Of a stretch of DNA of 64,000 nt, positions 48,136 to 59,455 are shown one piece after another; the stretch's first letter is position 1, and each line of letters starts with the position of its first letter. The notes under the pieces were generated by a model. That model saw nothing but the letters and a program-made list of their open reading frames with translations, searched no databases and was not told the origin of the DNA. The position numbers and the translations under genes are program-made. Source of the stretch: Lamellibrachia columna (lineage: Eukaryota; Annelida; Polychaeta; Sabellida; Siboglinidae); contig OY759261.1 in assembly GCA_963662155.1 (NCBI GenBank), positions 40,481,996-40,545,995 of the forward strand, in the 5' to 3' direction.

Positions 48136-49465
48136 TTAACTGTCGTTGTCGTTTGCAATACAACGCTCTATCATATGCACAACATGGACTCGGTGAGCAA
48201 ACTCGTCCAACGTGCCGAGGTAGTGTAAGATGTGCTCTGTGCTGTGCGAGAGTCTGACGTACAGCGCATGCGTTGCGACTGTTGGAATCTTGTATTCCAG
48301 AGCGCATACATATACGTATCGCGTACAGTAGACACGCACACACGTCAACGTATAGCTCTCGTTCCCTACCATAGCGTATACACGACATATGCGTGATCCT
48401 ATTTTGTTGTGTATATTCTCGGATGTGCGTTTATACGCTTCCGATTCACATCGCAGACGAACACGCTGTGGATGTCCGACAGAGCACGTGTTTCGATGAC
48501 GTACGGTGCCGCGTCGATGTTGTGTCCCGGGTCGACATCGTTGTGTGTAATGCATGTGTCGGTTGTAGTGTTACACGTCGATGTTGTGTCCCGGGTCGAC
48601 ATCGTTGTGTGTAATGCATGTGTCGGTTGTAGTGTTACACGTCGATGTTGTGTCCCGGGTCGACACGTTTCGTCGTCCACAGTCGTCGTTAACGTAAACC
48701 ACGTACTCTTGACGGATCCTGCCTCGTACACGCCACATTCATCGACTGTGCATCTCGTTCCAGATAGATCTTCATACCATTCGACGCATACATCGTTCCG
48801 ACAATTAACGATGTGGTCTGCCGTTTGATGAGATCAGCGCCAAATATCGCGCGAACACGCGGACTCATGTTATGAACATGTAATCCGTGACCATCGTTTC
48901 GATTACATCGCGTCACGAAGCAATTACACGTCACATAATAAATCATTTGGCCGCGCATATATCGTACCTCTACTTGCGTATTGATAGCGTGCCTGTGTAT
49001 GTTGTGTAGACAAAACGGAACGGTATACTTGGCCGTACAACCATCCCTACCTGTGGGCGGTGTCTGTAGTCGCGTTTATACGCGATCGGTGGCCATTGTA
49101 GGACAATTGGGTTATGCTCTCCGAAACAGAATCTTGATTGCGTGATGGCAAACTCGCGTCCTGTTGGATCGTACGTCGTGTACGCGCGACTACGTAACAG
49201 TTCTTGCCATGTCTCGTTGATCATCTCTAACAGCAACACTCGATTCCGCTTTGTTATACGCGGTCATCGTTGTATTCGGATCAACACCATTGCGATCGAC
49301 GGTATCGAACACGTACACACGGCTGTTGATGTTACGCATCGTAAGAACAACGCGTCCGCCGTATTGTGTCGCATCTATGTCGTGCTGTCGATCGTACATC
49401 AGAAGAGCCGTGTTACGCGGTGTGCACAGATACGTAACATCATCGAACAACTGTGCTCCGTACAC
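48136..49465 (-). pseudogene. Viral gene(s) of unknown function, broken
   Basis: Consecutive minus frames (49,465-49,190; 49,239-48,970; 48,958-48,689; 48,555-48,136) look like pieces of one protein: NINSRVYVFDTVDRNG, RFCFGEHNPIVLQWPP, CNCFVTRCNRNDGHG, NESYTLTCVRVYCTRY. Cys and aromatic content suggest a secreted or surface protein. A 64-base unit (containing GTCGATGTTGTGTCCCGGGT) is present about 2.3 times at 48,512-48,665. It lies upstream of the envelope gene in the same direction. No family recognised. Confidence 0.35.
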
Positions 49466-49640
49466 ATCCTTTACAAGACGACCGCGTATAACACGTTCCC
49501 CCTATTCGACATCGATACTGTTCACCGTGCACGACTAGATGGTTCGTCGGATGACGGTCTTGCGTCGATTCGCCATCAGAGCGATAGATGCACATCAACG
49601 GAGCACTATTGTTGCATTTTTACGGGCTGTGCAGAGTGTG

Positions 49641-49770
49641 GTGCGCGGTGCTGTATATCGCACTATCAAAAATACTCGTCACATTCATATAATCATTTCT
49701 ACTGATACGGGCCGCGCAGAGAGTGGTGCGCGGTGCTGTATATCGCACTATCAAAAATACCCGTCGCATT
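49641..49770. repeat. 85-bp direct duplication
   Basis: GTGCGCGGTGCTGTATATCG and flanking sequence occur twice, 85 bases apart. Confidence 0.88.
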
Positions 49771-49799
49771 CTTACAATCAATTGTGCCTATTTCACTCT

Positions 49800-51051
49800 T
49801 CTGGTAGGCGGTATGCATATTCGTATATATATATTGCTACGACACTCGCCCACGCGTCCACGGTCATGACCGTTCCTATTGGCAGCACGACATAAAAATG
49901 ATGGCCGATATGTTTAGCACGTTCGTTGGCCGCACGTTTGCATTCAGTCATGTATCGCACGCTGGTATTTGTCTGCGTGACATTATCGACAGTGGGCGTC
50001 GTACACTTTTTGCGTACATCGCAGTTTGCAAATTCGGCATCGTATTCATCGTCACTATCCTCGTCCTCCTTCGCGTCGTCTACAACTGGCGGCCCGTAGA
50101 ACGTGTTAGTGTCGGCGATGGACGCGATGTTCCTTGCGTCGCTACTGCATTCGTCGATTGCGTATCACAGCGCTGCCGTACAGTAGACAAACTGTGCTCC
50201 GTCGTTGTATCACAGCGCTGCGGTACAGTAGACAAACGGTGTTCCGTCGTTGTATCACAGCGCTGCGGTACAGTAGACAAACGGTGTTCCGTCGTTGTAT
50301 CACAGCGCTGCGGTACAGTAGACAAACGGTGTTCCGTCGTTGTATCACAGCGCTGCGGTACAGTAGACAAACGGTGTTCCTTCGTTGAGCGGTTTGTCGT
50401 TTCTTGCTCCGTTTCATCCAACGCATCCAACAATTCCATACACTCCTCTTCCGTCAGTTCAGTATCGGAATGCGGATTCGTATTGTGAACGGAATGCGTA
50501 CATAATGATATCGTCATCAATTCGCGCAGACGATTGCGTATGCATGATACGTCGAGACATGTCGGCCACGTTTTCGCACAGTGTTGCGATATCGACGGAC
50601 GTTCGTCCGCATCACCGGCAAACTTCATGTAGATGTCCAATACCAATACATTCACGTGCATGTTCCGGTTTATGCGTTCGTGCAAGAAACTATGCATGTT
50701 ACTGTCTTCATATTGGAATCCACCTAAATCGTCTAGAATATACTCAACACTATGTCGATTATGTTTCGCGTTCTTTCGCGCATTCAATACGTACGGTATT
50801 AGATAGTGCACTTTTGGCGAGCTACCATTAAATACCAACAGCCCCGGCGTACAGTATTCGGCCCAGCGACGCATCCATTCGTTTCTGGGCACTGCCTCGT
50901 TCGCGCGCAATACGGTCATCTCGTTGCGGTCACATCGCTCCATGCCAGCCATATACACAAGTGGAAATTCTTCCGGTAAGCGATAATCCGAACGTACACC
51001 GTATGTATACAATGTATGTTGTGTGCCACGCGCGACACATATTGCGTTCAC
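49800..51051 (-). pseudogene. Viral protein of unknown function with a 15-aa repeat
   Basis: The 323-aa frame 51,051-50,080 begins GTG six bases after a stop; the first ATG is further in. It contains CTPGLLVFNGSSPKVHYLIP, VEYILDDLGGFQYED and an acidic stretch (EEECMELLDALDETE), then five copies of EHRLSTVPQRCDTTT (45 bases). Past the array the coding signal continues in another frame (DDAKEDEDSDDEYDAEF, then VRYMTECKRAANE) to about 49,800, so a frameshift near 50,090 is likely. No family recognised; not obviously an enzyme. Confidence 0.4.
50157..50383. repeat. 45-bp tandem repeat x5, in frame
   Basis: The unit GTCGTTGTATCACAGCGCTG plus CGGTACAGTAGACAAACGGTGTTCC encodes 15 residues on the minus strand. 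Confidence 0.95.
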
Positions 51052-51065
51052 ATTACCTTACAATG

Positions 51066-51407
51066 CTAAATACTCGGCGTTATTCTCCGCGTATTCCGCG
51101 TACGTACATTCGCATAAACACGTGTATATGTATTGGCGATGACGAATCGATCCTTCATGTCGCGCGCCAACGCATTACACCAAGTTAACCTACTCGACGT
51201 TGTCGCAAACAGCGATGTCGGTATTGTGTCAACGAGTGCACGAAACATGTTCATCGCAGTCGTCTCAACAAATAGTCGATGTTCGACGTACAGCAGTCGG
51301 CGTGCTGGCAATGGTGTCGATACATACGTACAATACATATTTCGATTTGTCACGTACAACGTATACAGTCGCGTGTACTCGCTCATCATCTGTCGCACCA
51401 ACTTCAT
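51066..51407 (-). CDS. Viral ORF, 113 aa, unknown
   Basis: The frame MKLVRQMMSEYTRLYTLYV continues with a helix-rich middle (NMFRALVDTIPTSLFA) and ends just before the next gene. No motif recognised. It may be the N-terminal part of the gene at 49,800-51,051. Confidence 0.35.
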   Translation of the reverse strand: MKLVRQMMSEYTRLYTLYVTNRNMYCTYVSTPLPARRLLYVEHRLFVETTAMNMFRALVDTIPTSLFATTSSRLTWCNALARDMKDRFVIANTYTRVYANVRTRNTRRITPSI

Positions 51408-51463
51408 GTCAGACGATAGGCGCGCAAGTTACATCAACGTGAATGTCGTTATGCTAAAATGTC

Positions 51464-52225
51464 TCATACAACGCCCATAGGCCCGGTGACATCGTCATCG
51501 TCATGAAACATATCATCATCGTCATTATCATCGTCGTCGTCTTTGTTACTGTCTTCGTTCTTAGAGAGCTCTGCTGCAATCGACGAATCGCCGTATCGTA
51601 TCAGCGGCCACAAATGCGGTGCAAATATAAAAAATCGGTACACCGCGTGCGTCATATCGTCACTATTATGACACGTGTAACACGTCATATCGTCACTATT
51701 ATGATACGTATAACACGACATATCGTCACTATAATGACACGTATAACACGTCATATATTCACTATTATGACACGCATAACACGTCATATCGTAACTATTA
51801 TGACACGTTTAACACGACTGCGATATTTCTAGCGACATCACATCTTCGTCACCAGTCGTTGCAATATCCGGCACACGCACGTTCTCGACAATGTTGGCGG
51901 TCGTTGGTTCGTGTGTATGGAACGCTACTATTTGTTTCGCGGTCAGTGTACGACCGTCGATAGCGGCGCGTACGTCTTGCAAACTCATGTTGTATATGAC
52001 GCCCATGATATCTGTCTTCTCGCGTCCCAGATAATTCGTCGTCTGTGTCGTCAGAGTGATTATTTCGTGCATAGTTTCGTCGCCGTACAGACTGTTGGTC
52101 ACACGTTCCGCAAATTCCGACCAATGCAGACGTTCGAAAGTGTTTAGACGCACAAAATAGAGTCTGAGATCTTTCTTAATCGGATACATCGTGAACCCGC
52201 CACAGACAACCGCAGTTTTCTTCAA
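51464..52225 (-). pseudogene. Viral protein with CxxC repeats and acidic tail
   Basis: The frame 52,225-51,809 (KKDLRLYFVRLNTFERLHW, TTNYLGREKTDIMGVIYNM) ends at TAA where a repeat unit codes TAT. Beyond it the same frame continues through five copies of an 11-residue unit (CYTCHNSDDMT, 33 bases) into an acidic tail with DDDDDNDDDD and stops at 51,464. One nonsense codon therefore separates the two parts. The upstream end overlaps the preceding gene by 50 bases in another frame, and a frameshift joining the two is possible. No family recognised. Confidence 0.45.
51655..51812. repeat. 33-bp tandem repeat x5, in frame
   Basis: The unit GTCATATCGTCACTATTATG plus ACACGTATAACAC codes 11 residues, with a CxxC in each, on the minus strand. 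Confidence 0.93.
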
Positions 52226-54062
52226 GACCCATGCCGCGAATGTATCCTCGCAACATTATACTCTGCGCGTACGTAGGCAAACCGTTTGTGCAGACACGCA
52301 AGCGTATGAATGTCGCCAACAGTACAGCGCTCCAGTCACGGTCACGGTTGAACATATTGCGACTCATCGCATTGGTGTCATTCGTGACAGGGTACAATCC
52401 GTAGACGTCGCTCAGATTTGCTAACACGTGAATGCCCAGAAGTTGTCCATAGCGCAAGTTCAGTGCCGGTGAACACGCCATCGTCATCAGTGTTTTTTCT
52501 GAGTGATACGACTCACGTGCGCGCATATCGAGAACGTTACGCAATTTGCTGTACTCATGTTTCGTGTTCGGACGTACGTCGCTTGTTTCCATTGCTGTGA
52601 TGACCGCAGCCATCAGCGCGAATACTAGATCCACGAATGTACTGTTACTCGATACTAGATCAAATCCGCAGGCTTTCATTTCTTGTGTCATAGCGAGACG
52701 CTTGCCATGTCGCGTATCAGTATGCGACGTTCCTCCATTTGTTCGCTCCGACAAACACTGCATCAATCGCGTACGTAGCGTGTTAGTACGTATCGCCGCG
52801 GCTGAGTCTTTCGTCGCATCGCCGACATCATCGCTTTCGTCGCGTTCATCGGCATCATGCGCGGTACCGAATGCCGCCAAACCGATATGACGTAATCCCA
52901 CTCCGACCTGTTGGACGTTCGTTTCTAACAATTTCCTAGATGTCGGTATGCGCAGCGTTACACGTTGACCACCGACCAATAGACCACTTACTGCACGGTC
53001 GACGAGCGCCAGGGGTCGATACGTTGTCTTGTAATCGCTAAAGCTGTTGCTACGAGCGTCCTCCATGCCGCAGCGCATGCGATTTGCAACATCCATGTCG
53101 TGTGTAGCCTGTTGCGGTACTGGTTGCTGCAACACCGCCTGACAAAAGTTGTACTGAACGTATTGCTGTCGCGTTTACCTGTCTCGCCTGCGTACGTAGC
53201 CTGTTGCGGTACTGGTTGCTGTAACACCGCCTGACAACAGTTGTACTGAACGTATTGCTGTCTCGTCTACCTGTCTCGCCTGCGTACGTAGCCTGTTGCG
53301 GTAGTGGTTGCTGTAACACCGCCTGACAACAGTTGTACTGAACGTATTGCTGTCGCGTCTACCTGTCTCGCCTGCGTACGTAGCCTGTTGCGGTACTGGT
53401 TGCTGTAACACCGCCTGACAACAGTTGTACTGAACGTATTGCTGTCGCGTCTACCTGTCTCGCCTGCGTACGTAGCCTGTTGCGGTAGTGGTTGCTGTAA
53501 CACCGCCTGACAACAGTTGTACTGAACGTATTGCTGTCGCGTCTACCTGTCTCGCCTGCGTACGTAGCCTGTTGCGGTACTGGTTGCTGTAACACCGCCT
53601 GACAACAGTTGTACTGAACGTATTGCTGTCTCGTCTACCTGTCTCGCCTGCGTACGTAGCCTGTTGCGGTACTGGCTGCTGCAACACCGCACTGACAACA
53701 GTTGTACTGAACGTATTGCTGTCGCGTCTACCTGTCTCGCCTGCGTACGTATCCTCCATTAACATATCGCTTCCATTGCCGTGTCTCTTTTTTGCGTCAA
53801 ACACCGACAAGTCTTCCATGAACGTATTGCCGGTTGCATTGATAATGATCGGCCAACATAACCGACGAGCGCAGACCATACGGGTGGTCGTCGGTTTACC
53901 GAGATGATCGACTGTGTACATTTCATTCGATACGATATCCGATGACGTACGTCCGCATGCCGCCTGTATCGTTTCGTCATCGGCGGCAGAGTTACGCTGT
54001 TTCGTCTCGGCCACAATTAGCGTCAACAACAGCTGTAGCGAACATCCGACCGCAGCATTCAT
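52176..54062 (-). pseudogene. Large viral protein of unknown function split by a 92-bp array
   Basis: The start ATG at 54,062 overlaps the stop of the upstream gene (ATGA). The first part (to about 53,760; IINATGNTFMEDLSVF) and the second part (53,110-52,176; FVDLVFALMAAVITAMET, LNLRYGQLLGIHVLANL) read in the same frame, separated by seven copies of one coding segment (TYAGETGRRDSNTFSTTVV...LQQPVPQQA). With one copy the gene would encode roughly 500 residues. Length, helix-rich C-terminal half and position in a structural-like block fit a virion protein, but this is only inference. Confidence 0.5.
53103..53755. repeat. 92/93-bp tandem repeat x7
   Basis: The copy nearest the gene start has ACCGCACTGACAAC (93 bases, in frame); the other six share a one-base deletion, ACCGCCTGACAA (92 bases). 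Internal copies therefore run through all three frames, with stops; six deletions together restore the frame after the array. Confidence 0.95.
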
Positions 54063-55484
54063 CGTGGCATTTTGATTGTGAATATCGTACACGGCGCGAC
54101 AATTCTTCGTATATGTCGCGATTCCACTGGAATCGGAACTTCCTGCGCATCACAATACTGCGGCGATACATTCCTGGCCGTAGCGAGTACATCGTTACTT
54201 TTACGGATATTTTGAAAAATCATGTCAAAATACGGCGATGTTGTGGCACGTCGACCCATCAACATGATGCGTTTCCACACCGAGGTGACAACCTTCCGCA
54301 AACGTCCCGGATGTTCTGTACGCATGCGCACTACCAGGTGTTCCGATTTCGATGTTGTTGTCTTCTTATTCGGCTCCAACATGTCTTGTATAACGTACAT
54401 CTTCATATCCTCCTTGAGCTCTTTTGTTCGCTGCGTTCGTTCGTCGTTCGTGTTTGTAGCCTCGTGTGTCTCGCCGCTGTTTGTACTACTACTAGCGGCA
54501 CGATTGCGTTGTTCCGTTGTACTGCTGTCTGTTGAACGTTGTACCGTTGTACTGCTGTCTGTAGAACGTTGTTCCGTTGTACTGCTGTCTGTTGAACGTT
54601 GTTCCGTTGTACTGTTGTCTGTAGAACGTTGTTCCGTTGTACTGCTGTCTGTAGAACGTTGTTCCGTTGTACTGCTGTCTGTTGAACGTTGTTCCGTTGT
54701 ACTGTTGTCTGTAGAACGTTGTTCCGTTGTACTGCTGTCTGTAGAACGTTGTTCCGTTGTACTGTTGTCTGTAGAACGTTGTTCCGTTGTACTGCTGTCT
54801 GTTGAACGTTGTTCCGTTGTACTGTTGTCTGTAGAACGTTGTTCCGTTGTACTGCTGTCTGTAGAACGTTGCTGTTCTTTTAGCAGAACCATACGTTCAT
54901 TTCTATTTACTTCTATAGCGCGTTTATTATCACGACGCATTCGTTTCGTGGCACGGATATTATTGCTTCTGCAATCGGTAGTATCGGTATTCGCTTTTCT
55001 AGCATCGTCATCATCGGCGTCATCGCCATCGCCACTGCCACCGCCACCGCCATCACCATCGACATCGCCATCGTCATCGTCATCGTCACCGTCATCGCTT
55101 TCATCCGCATAACGCTTACGTCTCACTTTTCGTGGACCTGTTTCCATAGACTGGCGTATGCAAGCGGCTAACGGGTCGAGACGAGTCATCCATTCGCTAT
55201 TCACGCGTAACTGGGTATGCGTATATGTCCCATCGTAATAGAGCGCATCATCTATGAACCGGTTAGTATTTACAACAATCGGTTTACGTTTATGTATTAC
55301 GGCATTCGTGCTGACGCGTCTATTGTGTTCCATGACATCCATATCCTGATATGCTCCATGCATCAACGGTACTGAGTCTACCATCTTTGTGTGTAGCAAT
55401 GTCTGGATACGTACTTGTTATCGTCTTTGTTCTGTTGCGTATCGTTCATGGATGTTTCTCCAAAGTTACTCGATTGTTCCATCG
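54059..55484 (-). pseudogene. Viral protein with STDSSTTEQR repeats and acidic region
   Basis: A 446-aa frame runs from 55,399 to TGA at 54,059. A better start is the ATG at about 55,484 (MEQSSNFGETSMNDTQ), joined by a frame change near 55,385. Features in order: a folded-looking N-terminal part (TNRFIDDALYYDGTYTHTQL), an Asp/Gly-rich run, basic patch (TKRMRRDNKRAIEV), twelve 10-residue repeats STDSSTTEQR, a basic/acidic helix, then a C-terminal region (VVRMRTEHPGRLRKVVTSVW) that is non-repetitive. Possibly a nucleic-acid-binding or tegument-like protein. Stop and next start overlap. Confidence 0.5.
54522..54876. repeat. 30-bp tandem repeat, about 12 copies, in frame
   Basis: The unit GTTCCGTTGTACTGCTGTCT plus GTAGAACGTT encodes 10 residues; variants alternate GTTGAACG/GTAGAACG and CTGCTG/CTGTTG in a two-unit pattern. 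Confidence 0.96.
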
Positions 55485-55563
55485 TCGATCGTCGCTCTAT
55501 TGTAGTCGTCGTTCTTCACATTGGGCCCGCCCCGGTCGGTGTCATTACCCGTGTTGTTCCAAA

Positions 55564-56079
55564 CTATCCTCCCGTCAACATATTTGATGTTATGAGTATT
55601 GTCATATGACTTTTCATCGATAACATGTCTCGTTTTACTGGAATGTTGTTAATGGCTGTCGTTCGTATGTCAACCTTCTGTGTCGATACAGCGCGAAACA
55701 CGTGATCGGTCCCATCACCATTCTTAGTCATGCACAGTCGCACGGCAGCCCGACTTAGCATATTACAGAAACAGTGGCGTTTAGTGACTGCATCATATAC
55801 CGGTATCATGCATTCCGGACATTCCTTACACGACATCGCGTGTACACGCAGCATAGCCGCATTGGGTTCGCCAATAGCTGCTGCCATATAACGCACCGGG
55901 CCCATAACGTAATGTTTCCATAAATACGGATTATACATGTTATGTGCCACCACGTGATGTTGCTGCGACATATCGATGTTCTGTAGACCCCCGTTGAGAC
56001 CATTCACACGAATCGGTACATTCGGTACATTCTGCGCGTTTTTTGAATCACCGCCGTTGAGTATATCATCGCGTGTCAT
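55564..56079 (-). CDS. Viral protein, 171 aa, intact, with Cys cluster
   Basis: An uninterrupted frame from ATG to stop, starting 12 bases after the previous gene ends. It has a central region with C..C..C spacing (MSCKECPECMIPVYDAV, then CFCNML), which could bind zinc, and a hydrophobic-basic C-terminus. No family recognised. It is one of the few genes in the block without a tandem array. Confidence 0.5.
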   Translation of the reverse strand: MTRDDILNGGDSKNAQNVPNVPIRVNGLNGGLQNIDMSQQHHVVAHNMYNPYLWKHYVMGPVRYMAAAIGEPNAAMLRVHAMSCKECPECMIPVYDAVTKRHCFCNMLSRAAVRLCMTKNGDGTDHVFRAVSTQKVDIRTTAINNIPVKRDMLSMKSHMTILITSNMLTGG

Positions 56080-56091
56080 AATTTGTTCGCA

Positions 56092-56749
56092 TCAAAAAAT
56101 GTTTGCTGCATCAAACAACGTCACCAGTTGCGCACTATACAACGCACTCGCTATACGTTCACGTCCACTAGCTACAGTAATCGCATCGCCATTCTTCGCC
56201 GCCGCATCGCCATTCTTCGCCGCCGCATCGCCATTCTTCGCCGCCGCAACGCCATTCTTCGCCGCCGCATCGCAATTCTTCGCCGCCGCATCGCCATTCT
56301 TTGCCGCCGCATCGCCATTCTTCGCCGCCGCATCGCCATTCTTCGCCGCCTCATCGCTATTCTTTGCCGCCGCATCGCCATTCTTCGCCGCCGCATCGCC
56401 ATTCTTCGCCGCCGCATCGTATCTATTCTCATCTGTAGCATCACGCGATCGCCCGTACAAGTAAACCACTGATCTCTCCTTCTCCGCCACGTCCGGAAAA
56501 TATTTCCACAATTCCACAAGTGCATCGGCTGATAGTTGGTTATCAACTGCCGGTGTCATAACGGATCCAATACCAAAAAACGTATTGATGTACGCCGACG
56601 TGTTTTGAATACTGATGTCTTGTACGTTGAATACCGTTGTCTTGTACGTTGCGAATCATGTTACATGTTTCTGCGAACGAATATATGTGGCGTTCATCTG
56701 TCGTATTCTTCGCAGCCAACAAATGCGCACCCGTCAATACTACTGCCAT
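56092..56749 (-). pseudogene. Viral protein with AAKNGDAA repeats, frameshifted
   Basis: Start MAVVLTGAHLLAAKN at 56,749, nine bases after the upstream stop. A 22-base direct duplication at about 56,605-56,650 (AACGTACAAGACA twice) shifts the frame; the gene then continues (PAVDNQLSADALVELWKYF, VVYLYGRSRD) into ten copies of an 8-residue Ala/Lys/Asn/Gly/Asp unit and ends ...LFDAANIF. Downstream gene starts 12 bases later. Confidence 0.45.
56180..56422. repeat. 24-bp tandem repeat x10, in frame
   Basis: The unit GCATCGCCATTCTTCGCCGC plus CGCC encodes eight residues on the minus strand. Confidence 0.96.
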
Positions 56750-56756
56750 ATTCGCG

Positions 56757-57102
56757 TACTATCTGTTAACGATACATACCACGACACCGTTCCGTAATTC
56801 CAATGTACATGGCCACGCGGAGTTACCATGTATCGCGAGTACGTCTGTACCAACGGTACCCATTGACGAGTAACTATTCACCATAATATCGCGTCTTTCG
56901 CGTATAACAGGATCCACGGCGCTGTCGTGTATATACCTTCCGGTACGGCGCATAGAGCAGCATCCGGTGGGACAAATTTACATTGCTCAGAGCCATATTC
57001 GTGTACAAATTCAGCAAACCTTTCTGTCGGTGTCTTTTTCTTTTGTTTTTGTTGCATTGTTCCTCCTTCATGACCACTCGATCCCGTGTCCGGACCCATC
57101 AT
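56757..57102 (-). pseudogene. Viral ORF, frameshifted, unknown
   Basis: Two overlapping minus frames (57,102-56,878 and 56,953-56,759) look like one protein: TPTERFAEFVHEYGSEQCKF, VPEGIYTTAPWILLY, then SYSSMGTVGTDVLAI and NGVVVCIVNR. A frame change lies at about 56,900. It is the first gene of the long minus-strand block. No family recognised. Confidence 0.4.
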
Positions 57103-57324
57103 TAATCGCGGTCCGCAGGAATGGTCTTATACTACCGATGTCTAGGCGGATACGATAGACGTATCTACAACATGACAAGATGTACACCCATGCTTTACGC
57201 GTACCTGTATAATAGAACGCTGCTTTAGGTTATCTATACAACACTATACACATACCGTCTACGTATAATTTTTATATACATACCACACATTAAGACATTC
57301 TACGATTGCTTACTTTACACAATA
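57103..57324. promoter_or_regulatory. Divergent intergenic region
   Basis: A 222-base non-coding gap separates the start of the minus block from the start of the plus gene at 57,325. A TTTATATACA string at 57,271-57,280 lies 45 bases upstream of that ATG. It is the only gap of this size without a repeat in the viral block. Confidence 0.35.
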
Positions 57325-58035
57325 ATGGAAATTGCAGCTGTGTTAGAATTTATGCCGTCGTTCGCTTCCAGCACTACGTGTCAATCATCGAACGCGACAC
57401 ATAGCGTCGACAACGCGACTGTGCGACATGCAACGAACAAGACGTGTACACATACAACGAACAAGACGTGTACATATACAACGAATAACATGTATCAGTG
57501 GCTTCAGTCCGCTAACGATCATACGACAAATACAACTTCCGTGCAACTATCGTCCACAGATGACGCATCGTACGAATACGTATATACAAAACTGCGTACT
57601 AATATATACAACACACTTGTCATATCAGAGAGCAAAGATATCCATACCATACAGCGTAATATCAAAATCAACATGCCGTATTGGTTGGACATTACACGTC
57701 GCAACGTCGAAGGTACTCGTACGCACACGAAGCATACTCAGCGATTACTCTTCTATTGTACGTATTTGAACACGTTCGGATTATCAGCCGTATACGATAT
57801 ACGCGAACTCTTATTCATGTTTGTACGACGCGTGAATAGTTCTTCATCCACTACGTCACGAACTCGCATCATATCAGACGTACATTCGACACTTCCGCCT
57901 ACGTTCGACGATCTGCGTGCGCATGTATCGGCCTCGACATGCACAGTTGCACAAAGAAACTACCCCCCATAAAGACGAACGCGACGTTGATACTAACGAA
58001 CTCGATCGTTCCATTCGCGCTATTTCTAAATCGTA
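57325..58035 (+). pseudogene. Viral protein, about 235 aa, one frameshift
   Basis: The open frame (MEIAAVLEFMPSF) runs to 57,972 with a Thr/Asn-rich N-terminal third that contains a 6-8-residue repeat (TNKTCTYT/TNKTCTHT), then folded-looking sequence with YTKLRTNIYNTLVI and YDIRELLFMFVRRV. Near 57,960 a run of six Cs marks a probable frameshift; the other frame continues (HKDERDVDTNELDRSIRAI) to a stop at about 58,035. No family recognised. Confidence 0.45.
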
Positions 58036-58074
58036 AGCTCTAAACACTGGTTCGCTCTTGCACGAAAACACGTC

Positions 58075-59173
58075 ATGTTTTTAGTGCCCGATTTTACAGC
58101 GGCGCATTTTTATCTCGTCACACACGTAATGCGTCACTATACACACGTACCACCGACACCAGCATCGCGCACGTTTAACGCCACCGAGCGAATGCTGATG
58201 CGTAACCCTTCACGGTCGAATGAGTATGTCGACGCTTCCATCGCTCACCACATTATTAACATAACGCCGGCTACATTAAATCGGATACAATGCGAACTGT
58301 TTCGACTGATCCTTCCGCATCACCTACAGTTACAAACGAACATGGTATCGTTTCCCGCATTAACACTAGTCGCCGATCAACTATACGGATACGACAGCAC
58401 TCATACACGTATGTTGTACGACTATTGTTCTTTTCAGATACTACACAACCACACCCACTATTCGAATATGCTACACGACATACAAACCGGCGAAGCATAT
58501 ATCAGCACGTCGTCGACGGATGAATCATCTAATACCGCATCCAATGCCAACAGAACATTAGTATCTACGTTCACATCCAACGACGGACGAATCATCTAAT
58601 GCCGCATCCAATGCCAACAGAACATTAGTATCTACGTTCACATCCAACGACGGACGAATCATCTAATGCCGCATCCAATGCCAACAGAACATTATTATCT
58701 ACGTTCACATCCAACGACGGACGAATCATCTAATGCCGCATCCAATGCCAACAGAACATTAGTATCTACGTTCACATCCAACGACGGACGAATCATCTAA
58801 TGCCGCATCCAATGCCAACAGAACATTAGTATCTATGTTCACATCCAACAACGCGCGCCATTACCTATGCCTCGTAGCGCGTAGGTCGTATTTTATTCGA
58901 TGGTTAGAACTGTTTCGAAATGCTCATTCGCGTTTACACCGTTTATCGTGCGACGCTTTTGATGCCTCCTACTCACCGTCAGCACCAAACAATCTCAATA
59001 CAGAGGAGGCTCATCTATTAAATCCGCACAAATCGCGTATACCTCTAGACACTATATACTACTATAATGCGACATACTATTTATCATTTATCCACGAACA
59101 GAAATATGTCAACATCAAATCTACGAACTATCGTCAACTCGTATACGCACGTCTATTGTATGGTACTCAATAA
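58075..59173 (+). pseudogene. Viral protein of unknown function split by a 67-bp array
   Basis: The start MFLVPDFTAAHFYLV is followed by NRIQCELFRLILPHHL and LVADQLYGYDS; the frame stops in the second copy of a 67-base unit (CATCTAATGCCGCATCCAAT...). After five copies the coding resumes (RHYLCLVARRSYFIRWLEL) to TAA at 59,171-59,173, where the stop overlaps an AATAAA. With one copy the frame would be continuous, roughly 280 residues. No family recognised. Confidence 0.5.
58526..58860. repeat. 67-bp tandem repeat x5
   Basis: Each extra copy carries a TAA and shifts the frame (67 = 3n+1). Confidence 0.95.
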
Positions 59174-59174
59174 A
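59169..59174 (+). terminator. AATAAA overlapping the stop codon
   Basis: CTCAATAAATAC: the TAA stop of the plus gene lies within the signal. This economy is common in compact DNA virus genomes. Confidence 0.5.
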
Positions 59175-59208
59175 TACACAACAATACAATGTGAGTAATT
59201 GTTATGTC

Positions 59209-59214
59209 TTTATT
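59209..59214 (-). terminator. AATAAA on the minus strand
   Basis: TTTATT on the plus strand, about 40 bases from the plus-strand signal, so the two convergent transcription units end close together. Confidence 0.4.
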
Positions 59215-59339
59215 CAGTGTAGCATTCACAGTTACGTCATCACATCATACGCATGCGTACTCACTAACACCGCCATTCCTACGAATACATTTACCACTGG
59301 ACGTACGATACACAATATACACGCATAACTGCGCCATGT

Positions 59340-59455
59340 ACGTCCACTACTGTATACTATGTCCACTACTGTATACTATGTCCACTACTGTATACTATGT
59401 CCACTACTGTATACTATGTACACTACTGTATACTATGTACACTACTGTATACTAT
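59340..59455. repeat. 19-bp tandem repeat, about 6 copies
   Basis: The unit CCACTACTGTATACTATGT lies at the 3' end of the last minus gene. Confidence 0.93.

Noticed and set aside
48393..48828. Plus-strand ORFs opposite the viral minus genes
   Set aside because: Antisense frames through a 64-bp duplication; strand context is minus.
54222..55112. 296-aa plus ORF (SVERCSVVLL repeats) opposite the STDSSTTEQR gene
   Set aside because: Antisense frame through the 30-bp array; overlaps and start/stop arrangement support the minus-strand gene.
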